This document shows positions 8,352 through 14,273 of a stretch of 15,884 bases of DNA, in pieces. Position 1 is the first letter of the stretch. Each line of letters starts with the position of its first letter. Source of the stretch: Nitrososphaera sp. UBA210 (lineage in GTDB: Archaea > Thermoproteota > Nitrososphaeria > Nitrososphaerales > Nitrososphaeraceae); contig DADA01000079.1 in the NCBI GenBank assembly GCA_002494895.1, forward strand, positions 1 through 15,884, read 5' to 3'. The position numbers were made by a program, and so were the translations under genes. The notes beneath the pieces are model-generated. The model was given only the letters and a program-made list of their open reading frames with translations, had not been told where the DNA came from and searched no databases.

Positions 8352-8909
8352 TTGACCAAGAAAACGCCAGCTGCTGTAACCGACGGCGGCAGTCACCAAG
8401 AACCCGGCATCGATTTCATACTTTCAATTCTCGGCCAGAAAAAGAGGCTTGAAATACTTCGATCGCTTCTTGACGCGGAAGCCGGGTCGGGAGTGACCTC
8501 GCTTGCCAAAGAGCTGTCCGTGAAGGCGCCAACCATCGAAAAACATCTTGTAACGCTCAAAAAGATAGGCCTCGTGAAAAAGCAGGTAACGCTTGATTTC
8601 GCCAGGGAGAGATGGGTGATAAGAGGCCGAAAGAGGATCGCCAAACTGCTGGAAATCCTTGACTCTGAGATAAAGGAACTGGTCGAAGTCGGGAACCTGT
8701 TTGAAGAAGTGGAGAAACTAGTAAGGAGGCAGCAGTTTTACAAAGAACACGAATCAACGGTCCAGGAGATGAGCCAGGTGAGGATTGAGGGCAATAGGCT
8801 TGATCTTTTACTGGAGCGGCTGGCAAAGAACTATGACAGGTTGCTCGACGAAGATGAAAGGAAAAAAATAGGCTACTGGACGTCCGCGCGGAGTGCCGGC
8901 ATTCTTTAG
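8352..8909 (+). CDS. Winged-helix DNA-binding protein with C-terminal helical tail
   Basis: Predicted transcription regulator of 185 residues. Residues 18-100 form an ArsR/MarR-like winged helix: ILGQKKRLEILRSLL (first helix), a helix-turn-helix SLAKELSVKAPTIEKHLVTL with GLV following it, and a wing through FARERWVIRG. Residues 101-175 are highly charged with heptad-like leucines (LLEILDSEIKELVEVGNLFEEVEKL), so a coiled coil or long helical dimerisation arm is likely. I see no ligand-binding cysteines or histidines typical of metal sensors. The start is TTG 8352, placed by a TATA-like element about 30 nt upstream. The gene lies 71 nt after the MinD/ParA-like gene, which makes a functional link possible but not shown. 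Target genes are unknown. Confidence 0.8.
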   Translation: MTKKTPAAVTDGGSHQEPGIDFILSILGQKKRLEILRSLLDAEAGSGVTSLAKELSVKAPTIEKHLVTLKKIGLVKKQVTLDFARERWVIRGRKRIAKLLEILDSEIKELVEVGNLFEEVEKLVRRQQFYKEHESTVQEMSQVRIEGNRLDLLLERLAKNYDRLLDEDERKKIGYWTSARSAGIL

Positions 8910-8984
8910 CCATCCAGCTAAGAGGTGCCGCTCATCGAAACTTAGTCTCACCACAAGAGCTTCACTCATGGGGTAAAACATTGG

Positions 8985-8996
8985 TTACTTAAATAC
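8985..8996 (+). promoter_or_regulatory. TATA box of the small winged-helix gene
   Basis: ACTTAAATAC is centred about 35 nt before ATG 9026, which would give a leader of about 9 nt. It sits inside a short inverted repeat, GTTAC (8983-8987) and GTAAC (9011-9015), that could be an operator. Confidence 0.4.
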
Positions 8997-9025
8997 GAAA
9001 TCGTTATTCAGTAACACGAGAAACA

Positions 9026-9400
9026 ATGGCAACAAGAATGGAACTCACCTCCCGTCCGCGTGTGGAATACGAGCTGTCCGTGCCACATGAGCGACTCAGT
9101 CCAGAGGCTCACTCCCACATGGAGAACAAGTCAGTGCTCGAAGCTAATCCGTTTCAAGCGGCCCAAAAGGGTACAAGAAGGGACAGGGTGCAAATCCTGC
9201 TAAAGATGCTGCAGTCGGCCAATGTGCCGATAAGAAAGACCCACCTAATGTACGGCGCTGGCATCAACTTTTACCAGCTGGAAAAGCATCTGGCATTCCT
9301 TATTGGAACCGGCATGATAGAAGAGCTAAGACACGAAGATGACGCGATAGCCTACAGGACCACCGAGAAAGGACGGCTGTTCTCGCAGCTGTTTGCATAA
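9026..9400 (+). CDS. Small archaeal winged-helix protein (PF14947-like)
   Basis: A 124-residue protein whose residues 50-123 match the archaeal stand-alone winged-helix family common in Thaumarchaeota: RRDRVQILLKML, then KTHLMYGAGINFYQLEKHLAFL as the helix-turn-helix, GMIEEL, and YRTTEKGR leading into the last helix. Such proteins are probably transcription regulators acting as dimers. The first 48 residues are polar and probably disordered. ATG 9026 is used because a TATA box lies 35 nt upstream; ATG at 9038 or 9119 would also leave the domain intact. A T-rich terminator follows. No regulated gene can be named, although the S-layer-like gene is the next one downstream. Confidence 0.8.
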   Translation: MATRMELTSRPRVEYELSVPHERLSPEAHSHMENKSVLEANPFQAAQKGTRRDRVQILLKMLQSANVPIRKTHLMYGAGINFYQLEKHLAFLIGTGMIEELRHEDDAIAYRTTEKGRLFSQLFA

Positions 9401-9434
9401 ATCTTTCGGCAATTTCTTGCTGAACGCCTAGATC

Positions 9435-9459
9435 TGTCGCGACATCCACGATATTTTTT
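9435..9459 (+). terminator. Palindrome plus T tract after the winged-helix gene
   Basis: The perfect 10-bp palindrome TGTCGCGACA (9435-9444) is followed after 9 nt by six T (9454-9459). Its position 35 nt after the stop of the winged-helix gene suits a terminator. Confidence 0.4.
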
Positions 9460-9535
9460 ATGAATGACTCATGGAATCTACTTCTATACGCGGATACGAG
9501 AACTCTTTAGTTATTGTTTCACACATTGATAAATA

Positions 9536-11731
9536 GTGGCGAACAACAAGATTTTCATGGGCACTCTCAAGGGTCGGCGATATGCGCTTTCTGTCTGGAT
9601 GGCATTTCTACTGATGGCTGGCACACTTTCCTCCATAGTCGTGTTTTCAGGATCTATCGGAACTGCATCCGCGCAGGCTGTTACGATAGTAACCTCTGCC
9701 GATTCTCACGGCGGGAGCTTTTTCGGCGAGGGCTACTTGCAGGTTGTTGTAACTGACCCAGATTCAGATGATGAGGATACAATAGAAAGTATCATTGTAG
9801 AAATTAATGCTGATCCGAATACCGGAGCAAATGCATCAGGCAATTTCACTATACCCGAAACAAGCGTAAACTCGACCCAGTTTGAATTCTATTTGGTTCA
9901 CCAAAATGCCACGGCAGTCTCGGTTGGCTCGCTTGACCCGATAAACGCGGCAGGCGCGGCCGAGTTTCCAGTAGCTGGCAGTGAAGCTCCAGTCATCAGA
10001 TTTGGCTCTGGCGGCGATCTCGCTTCAGATTCGGATCTATACGAAGACACTTCGTTCGATATTACAGCAGGAAACACAGAGATCACCATTGACTATGAGC
10101 AAATGGTTGCTTCGATCGCGCTCGATAAATCAACCTACGGCTCGAATAGTTTGGTACACTTTGCCATAAATGATCAGGACGGAAACGTTGATCCAACTAA
10201 CGCAGATTCGTTCAGCGTGACCCAGGCCCTTCTCAATGGCACGCTCTTTGACACCGATGGTGCGACATTCGCAGATGATGTCACTTTCGATGAAACAGGC
10301 GACAACACTGGCGTGTTTGAAGCCGTCGTGCGTTTGAGCACTGCCGACACTGCGACGGACCCGGAGCTTGTCTTTACCGAAGAATCCGTGGAGCTGACAT
10401 TGAATGACCAGAGCAATTACGACATTATCGGTACAGTTCCACCTAATAATTCGACTGACACCGACGATGTGAGCTTTGACATCGAAGACAGCGATGGCGA
10501 AGTTGGTGAAATCGGTGTAGTGACTTTTGGAAGCGAACTAAAGCTCCAGGTCAGTGACAGCGACGGAAACATCGATTCTGGAGAAAATGAAACTCTTGCC
10601 GATGCCTTGCTTGTTCAGGTAAACAACACCGGGGGAGACTCTGTGATGGTAGATCTGACGGAAACTGATGACAATACCGGCGTATTCGTGCCGGACCTGC
10701 CAAACAATGAAGTCAAGATTACCTTCATAAACTCTACTACTTTGACGCCTGCCGAGACGACAGATGACATTCTGCAGCTGAGACCAAACGATATTACAGA
10801 AGACATAGTCGTAAATTACAATGATACACTGAATGACGACTCTGACTCGGAATCGTTTGAAATGACGCTTGCAAATCCCTCGGTTAATCTTCCGGAAAGC
10901 GCTGAAGACGACGATCAATTTCTGCTTACAGTAGCCGATGGCGACCTTAACGACGATCCTCGCGCAAAAGACACTTACACGTTCGTTCTTGATGGCAGTA
11001 CGTCTTTTCCGCTAATGCGTGGGACAGCTGACCTTTCAGGATTGGCATTTTTAGAATTCGAGATCGAGGGAGATGCAATAACGTTTGCGAATCCGCTTGA
11101 ATACACGCTCCTCGAAAAGGATGTCAACTCGGGAACCTTTACTGCGGAGCTGGACATGGGAGAGATCCTTGACAGCGCGCGGAACGGATCAAACGCGATA
11201 GACATTGACGATGGCGACGAACTTGAAGTTACATTCAACGACTTATTTGACGATGTGGCCCGGGAGGCCAGTGATGTGCTGGAAATAGGTAGCGACAGAC
11301 CAATTACGGAATTCCTGTGTCACGGGCTTGTGCCAACAATTCTGGGAACAGACGAGGATGATACCCTGTTGGGAACGGAAGGCAAAGACGTCATAATCGG
11401 ACTTCGAGGCAACGATGTCATCAGGGGTCTTGGCGGCGATGATGTGATCTGTGGAGGTCCTGGCCTGGATTCTATTTCTGGAGGACAAGGCGATGACAAA
11501 TTATTCGGAGGAAGAGGAAATGATGTGCTCAATGGTGAAAGCGGAAACGACAAGTTGTGGGCAGGGACCGGATGGGACGATCTGTTTGGCGGCGCCGGGA
11601 ATGACATTCTGCGCGGCAACAAGGGAAATGACTCTCTGAAGGGCGGAGACGGAGATGACCTCTTATTCGGAGAGTCAGGAAAGGACGATCTAGATGGCGG
11701 CGATGGCGATGACGAATTGCGTCAAGACTAG
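9536..11731 (+). CDS. S-layer-like exported protein with 14 C-terminal RTX calcium-binding repeats
   Basis: Exported envelope protein of 731 residues. A Sec-type signal peptide covers residues 1-48 (basic KGRR, hydrophobic core, ending ASAQA). Residues 49-585 are strongly acidic Ig-like beta modules of archaeal S-layer type, with recurring DNTGVF motifs (nt about 10300 and 10668; a variant NSGTF near 11127) and repeated DxDGNxD blocks. Residues 602-729 are 14 consecutive nonapeptides of the RTX pattern GGxGxDxLx, which fold into a Ca2+-binding parallel beta roll. Cys595 and Cys639 flank the first four turns. The start is GTG 9536, with a TATA-like TTTAGTTAT about 28 nt upstream; ATG 9557 is possible and would keep the signal peptide. 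There is no type I secretion gene nearby. It is probably a cell-surface or released calcium-dependent structural protein. Confidence 0.88.
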   Translation: MANNKIFMGTLKGRRYALSVWMAFLLMAGTLSSIVVFSGSIGTASAQAVTIVTSADSHGGSFFGEGYLQVVVTDPDSDDEDTIESIIVEINADPNTGANASGNFTIPETSVNSTQFEFYLVHQNATAVSVGSLDPINAAGAAEFPVAGSEAPVIRFGSGGDLASDSDLYEDTSFDITAGNTEITIDYEQMVASIALDKSTYGSNSLVHFAINDQDGNVDPTNADSFSVTQALLNGTLFDTDGATFADDVTFDETGDNTGVFEAVVRLSTADTATDPELVFTEESVELTLNDQSNYDIIGTVPPNNSTDTDDVSFDIEDSDGEVGEIGVVTFGSELKLQVSDSDGNIDSGENETLADALLVQVNNTGGDSVMVDLTETDDNTGVFVPDLPNNEVKITFINSTTLTPAETTDDILQLRPNDITEDIVVNYNDTLNDDSDSESFEMTLANPSVNLPESAEDDDQFLLTVADGDLNDDPRAKDTYTFVLDGSTSFPLMRGTADLSGLAFLEFEIEGDAITFANPLEYTLLEKDVNSGTFTAELDMGEILDSARNGSNAIDIDDGDELEVTFNDLFDDVAREASDVLEIGSDRPITEFLCHGLVPTILGTDEDDTLLGTEGKDVIIGLRGNDVIRGLGGDDVICGGPGLDSISGGQGDDKLFGGRGNDVLNGESGNDKLWAGTGWDDLFGGAGNDILRGNKGNDSLKGGDGDDLLFGESGKDDLDGGDGDDELRQD
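11341..11722 (+). repeat. RTX nonapeptide repeat block, 14 units
   Basis: Fourteen 27-nt units encode GTDEDDTLL, GTEGKDVII, GLRGNDVIR, GLGGDDVIC and so on, with no gaps. The DNA units are diverged in sequence, so this is a conserved protein repeat rather than a recent tandem duplication. Confidence 0.9.
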
Positions 11732-11803
11732 CATAAACATCCTAACGATCGCCTCTGCACAAAGGAAATAGCCAAAGGCAACTATCACATCTTAAATCGA
11801 AAA

Positions 11804-11828
11804 GACTGGGGTAGTGTGCCCCGTAGTC
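11804..11828. terminator. Hairpin between convergent genes
   Basis: GACTGGGG pairs with CCCC-GT-AGTC around a 7-nt loop, with a 2-nt bulge, directly next to the minus-strand stop at 11829 and 73 nt after the plus-strand stop at 11731. It could act for both converging transcripts, but no long T tract accompanies it. Confidence 0.35.
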
Positions 11829-12167
11829 CTATTGCTTACGTTTGACAATGGCGACAAAGAACAGAACCAGAATCGCCAGCGTAAACCCGGTAAATATGAT
11901 GTCATTGAACGGCGAGTCGAAGCCCTTGACGGTGTCTTCCAAGTATTCAAAGAGCATCTGAGCAGCAAACAGTCCGAACGCCACTGCTGCATAGAGGATA
12001 CCCTTCAGTCGGGTTTTTCTGTATGCAGAGATCGACAGTCCGAGTAACAAGAGCGAAAATGCCCCGATGCCCACCTTGATCATTTGCTCAATGGGCTCAT
12101 AGGGCTCGAATTCTGCCTGCCGGATAAGCCAGGACAGCGATAGCCAGATGGGCATCAAGTCCGTCAC
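11829..12167 (-). CDS. Small three-helix membrane protein coupled to a winged-helix regulator
   Basis: A 112-residue integral membrane protein with an N-terminal amphipathic stretch and three hydrophobic helices at about 31-48, 56-75 and 87-108, ending in KRKQ. It begins with GTG at 12167, which overlaps the TAG stop of the regulator gene by one base (TAGTG), so the two are translationally coupled. Small membrane proteins encoded directly after ArsR-like winged-helix regulators are common in archaea, and the pairing suggests that the membrane protein is the effector or signal receiver for the regulator. I cannot assign a transport or enzymatic role; there are no conserved charged residues within the helices that would suggest one. 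Confidence 0.8.
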   Translation of the reverse strand: MTDLMPIWLSLSWLIRQAEFEPYEPIEQMIKVGIGAFSLLLLGLSISAYRKTRLKGILYAAVAFGLFAAQMLFEYLEDTVKGFDSPFNDIIFTGFTLAILVLFFVAIVKRKQ

Positions 12168-12766
12168 TACAGCTCTTCTCCCCTAGATAACGATAGAAAC
12201 ATTTCAGCCAGCCTGTTGCTCCACCTGTCCCACAGTGACGGGTAATAGTTCTTCATTAGCGACACCAGGTCTTTGGGGTCTCCCTCCAACTTGTACCTTT
12301 TGTACTTGCCCTCCTTGATTTCTGATATTATGCCGAGCTCGGTTAGCCGGCGAACGTGCCAGCTCACAGACGCCGCCGACACGCCAATCCTGTCGACAAT
12401 GTCTGTCTGGGTGGGATTCTTGCGCTCGATGATAAATATCATGATGTCCCTCGCCGTTTCATGGCTCAAGATCTCAAGGAGGTTCTTCTCATTGTCCTGA
12501 AAGACTCCTGCCGGAAAGTAATACTTGAAAAGCCCATGGCGATTCGAAGTCAATTTTCCGGCCTTCTCTAACCTATCTAGGTGGTACTGAACCGTTCCCA
12601 TCGAAATTCCCAGCTCATTTCTAATCTGGCGCAGGTGGCACCCGGGGTTACCCTGGATGAATTGAATCACCCTCGTTGAATTCCCTTCATCGGCTTCATC
12701 CCTCAAGATCGACCGACCCTTCGCTACAGGTTCTGACGACGAAGGTGCAAGCGCGAATAGAGGCAC
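12167..12766 (-). CDS. Tandem winged-helix transcription regulator
   Basis: A 199-residue DNA-binding protein with two winged-helix domains. The first (about 30-86) contains VIQFIQGNPGCHLRQIRNEL and the recognition helix ISMGTVQYHLDRLEKAG, followed by a KYYFP wing. The second (about 94-160) contains ILSHETARDIMIFIIER, the recognition helix VSAASVSWHVRRLTELG, and a GKYKRYKL wing. This two-domain ArsR-like layout is typical of archaeal regulators. The start is GTG 12766; a TATA-like CAATATAC lies about 21 nt upstream, fitting a leaderless transcript. It is the first gene of a two-gene operon with the membrane protein, and is divergent from the SIMPL gene. It may therefore regulate itself or the SIMPL gene. 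Confidence 0.87.
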   Translation of the reverse strand: MPLFALAPSSSEPVAKGRSILRDEADEGNSTRVIQFIQGNPGCHLRQIRNELGISMGTVQYHLDRLEKAGKLTSNRHGLFKYYFPAGVFQDNEKNLLEILSHETARDIMIFIIERKNPTQTDIVDRIGVSAASVSWHVRRLTELGIISEIKEGKYKRYKLEGDPKDLVSLMKNYYPSLWDRWSNRLAEMFLSLSRGEEL

Positions 12767-12782
12767 GGGCTGCGTGGACAGT

Positions 12783-12791
12783 GTATATTGG
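12783..12791 (-). promoter_or_regulatory. TATA-like element of the tandem winged-helix operon
   Basis: On the minus strand CCAATATAC is centred about 21 nt before GTG 12766. The spacing is slightly short of the usual 26-27 nt, so transcription may start a few bases inside or at the start codon. Confidence 0.4.
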
Positions 12792-12818
12792 CACTACCTT
12801 GGTGATATATTTCAGAGT

Positions 12819-12828
12819 TTGATATAAT
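12819..12828 (+). promoter_or_regulatory. TATA box with no annotated gene behind it
   Basis: GATATAAT at 12821-12828 predicts a plus-strand transcription start at about 12851, exactly at a GTG-ATG pair that opens a 44-codon frame. A second AT-rich element, GATATAT, lies at 12804-12810. Confidence 0.4.
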
Positions 12829-12850
12829 GTATTCTGGTACAACCATCTAA

Positions 12851-12985
12851 GTGATGACGCTCGTACCTGACACCATACGCTCTCGGAGATTAGCTGGTTG
12901 TATCACATTGTCTACTATGCGGGATCCAGCCGAGACATCGGTCAAGGTTTTGACGAATAACCCTGTTCTGGAACGCAGAACATGA
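12851..12985 (+). CDS. Candidate 44-codon gene (unrecognised peptide)
   Basis: A short open frame starting GTG-ATG at 12851 and ending at TGA 12983-12985. It encodes a mildly basic 44-residue peptide beginning MMTLVPDTIRS and ending VLTNNPVLERRT. I do not recognise it. It has no membrane segment, and two Arg pairs. The only support is that a good TATA box lies 26-27 nt upstream, the leaderless position used by several real genes here. It could equally be the non-coding 5' part of a transcript leading to the SIMPL gene at 13046. Confidence 0.25.
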   Translation: MMTLVPDTIRSRRLAGCITLSTMRDPAETSVKVLTNNPVLERRT

Positions 12986-12999
12986 GTGGGAACGCGTTC
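12964..12999. promoter_or_regulatory. Cluster of GAAC/GTTC inverted repeats, candidate operator
   Basis: TGTTCT (12964-12969) and AGAACA (12977-12982) form perfect arms around 7 nt. GAACGCGTTC (12990-12999) is a perfect 10-bp palindrome, and GAACGC occurs twice. The cluster lies just upstream of the probable promoter of the SIMPL gene and could bind a dimeric regulator. Confidence 0.4.
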
Positions 13000-13045
13000 T
13001 AATCCGTAGATTTACCTATCATGTCTCTTAACCCATAGCACCAAA

Positions 13046-13840
13046 ATGTCAACAAGCAACAATAGGTTGGTCCTGCTGACAGGAATACTTGCGGCAGGAA
13101 TATTCGCAGCTACGTTCTCTGGCACCCAGCTAATGAGCGCTACTGCGCAATCGACGAACAATGACACACAGCCCAGCTCTACTGTCTCCACTTCAGGCAC
13201 ATCGACTACGGAGGTAAATCCTGACAAGTTCACAGTAACGGTAGGGGCAGAAACAAACGGCACGACGGCTCAAGAAGCGGCCTCGAGCAATGCCAACTTG
13301 ACAGCTAATGTAATAGCGGCTCTCAAAGAACTCGGTATTTCCGAGAACGACATAAGCACCAGCAGCTACAACGTATATCCAGTCTACGAGTACAGACAGT
13401 CTGCAGAGGCTTGCATCATGATCTATCCCCCGCCTCCTGAATGTCAGCTAAAGGAGCAGATCTCGGGATACAAGGCATCGAGTAGTCTAAGTGTGACCCT
13501 AGATGCGGCAGGCAATATCGACGCTGGAGAGGTGATTGACACTGCAATCGGAGCAGGCGCAAACACCGTACAGGGCGCGTTCTTTTTCGTGTCGCAGGAA
13601 AGACAGGAGGAAATTCGCGACAGCCTGATTCCGGATGCAATAGCCAACGCAAGACACAGGGCAGACATTGCAGCTGATGCAGTAGGAATGAACGTCTCTG
13701 GAGTACATTCTGTCAACCTCAACGACGTGCACTTCCCGATCTATTCCAGGGGAATCGAGCTCCAGGCAGCAGACACGCAGATCCTCCCGGGTCAGCAAGA
13801 GGTAACGATGACTGTAAACGTGGTCTATTACCTCAGCTAA
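13046..13840 (+). CDS. Exported SIMPL-domain (DUF541) protein
   Basis: A 264-residue protein with a signal peptide at 1-35 (LVLLTGILAAGIFAATFSG, ending ATAQS), a Ser/Thr-rich linker, and a SIMPL domain at about 58-262. Diagnostic features are FTVTVGAET near the start, VIAALKELGISENDISTSSY (89-108), the AIANARHRADIAADAVGM helix (199-215), and a final beta strand EVTMTVNVVYYL. Bacterial and archaeal SIMPL proteins are periplasmic or surface oligomers, implicated in oxidative-stress tolerance or cell-surface organisation, but their exact function is unclear. An insertion between Cys123 and Cys133 with a Pro run (YPPPPEC) could form a disulphide loop. ATG 13046 precedes the signal peptide directly. 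A stem-loop with a T tract follows the gene. Confidence 0.9.
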   Translation: MSTSNNRLVLLTGILAAGIFAATFSGTQLMSATAQSTNNDTQPSSTVSTSGTSTTEVNPDKFTVTVGAETNGTTAQEAASSNANLTANVIAALKELGISENDISTSSYNVYPVYEYRQSAEACIMIYPPPPECQLKEQISGYKASSSLSVTLDAAGNIDAGEVIDTAIGAGANTVQGAFFFVSQERQEEIRDSLIPDAIANARHRADIAADAVGMNVSGVHSVNLNDVHFPIYSRGIELQAADTQILPGQQEVTMTVNVVYYLS

Positions 13841-13851
13841 AGAGGCAATCA

Positions 13852-13890
13852 ATCGGATTCGAGATATCGCATCCGATCTTTTCTTTTTTT
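13852..13890 (+). terminator. Stem-loop and T tract after the SIMPL gene
   Basis: ATCGGAT (13852-13858) pairs perfectly with ATCCGAT (13871-13877), followed by a pyrimidine tract rich in T up to 13890. This is the clearest terminator in the window. Confidence 0.65.
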
Positions 13891-13952
13891 ATCAAAGATC
13901 TAGAACACTGCTCGCGCAATGCCGGTTTTGAATTCATGGACACCAGTTCTGC

Positions 13953-13967
13953 AAAATACTATTATTA
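13953..13967 (+). promoter_or_regulatory. TATA-like element of the zinc-ribbon gene
   Basis: AAAATACTATTATTA is centred about 27 nt before the GTG-ATG pair at 13986/13989, consistent with a leaderless transcript. Confidence 0.5.
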
Positions 13968-13988
13968 CGCGCTCACGCGGCACGCGTG

Positions 13989-14120
13989 ATGCAACCAGAA
14001 CACCGCAATCCCATGTCGCACATGGAATGCTCGCGATGCAAGAAGCGATTTCCGCTTGCGTTTACAGAATGTCTGGCATGTGGTGGAAGACTCGTCCTGT
14101 TCGAATACAAGAATAGTTAG
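13989..14120 (+). CDS. 43-residue zinc-ribbon protein
   Basis: A very small protein whose residues 13-43 form a classical zinc ribbon: ECSRCKKRFP, then ECLACGGRLVLFEY. The two CxxC knuckles (Cys14/17 and Cys28/31) are ten residues apart and are followed by two beta strands. Such proteins bind one Zn2+ and usually mediate contacts with nucleic acid or protein; no partner can be named. The start is ATG 13989, or GTG 13986 directly before it, both about 27 nt from a TATA-like element. The frame is open from 13932, but no other canonical start lies upstream. A longer overlapping frame at 13919-14116 lacks this motif and is judged a shadow. Confidence 0.72.
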   Translation: MQPEHRNPMSHMECSRCKKRFPLAFTECLACGGRLVLFEYKNS

Positions 14121-14211
14121 ATTGCAGTAAGCGTTGATTGAGCTGGCCGGTGTGATGCAGTAGCGGAACGTACCACCATTGCAGAGCGTTTTCAAGAGAT
14201 ACGAGGGACAA

Positions 14212-14257
14212 TTCAGTGATCGGTCGATCGAGTGACTTTATTCAGTGGTCGTCGACC
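14212..14257. repeat. Diverged direct repeat containing two small palindromes
   Basis: TTCAGTGATCGGTCGATC (14212-14229) resembles TTCAGTGGTCGTCGACC (14241-14257). Each unit contains its own short inverted repeat, GATCG/CGATC and GGTCG/CGACC. It lies just beyond the 3' end of the minus-strand RTX gene. Function is unknown. Confidence 0.35.
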
Positions 14258-14273
14258 ATAGCTTGCCATTGGG

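Noticed and set aside
11320..11622. Pro/Ser-rich minus-strand frame opposite the RTX block
   Set aside because: Its regular PP/SS pattern is simply the reverse complement of Gly-Asp codons in the RTX repeats.
11341..11722. Regular repeats considered as a CRISPR array
   Set aside because: Units are contiguous, 27 nt, diverged and in frame, and encode RTX nonapeptides; there are no spacers.
13919..14116. 65-residue plus-strand frame overlapping the zinc ribbon
   Set aside because: It lacks any motif and its phase scrambles the two CxxC knuckles seen in the other frame.
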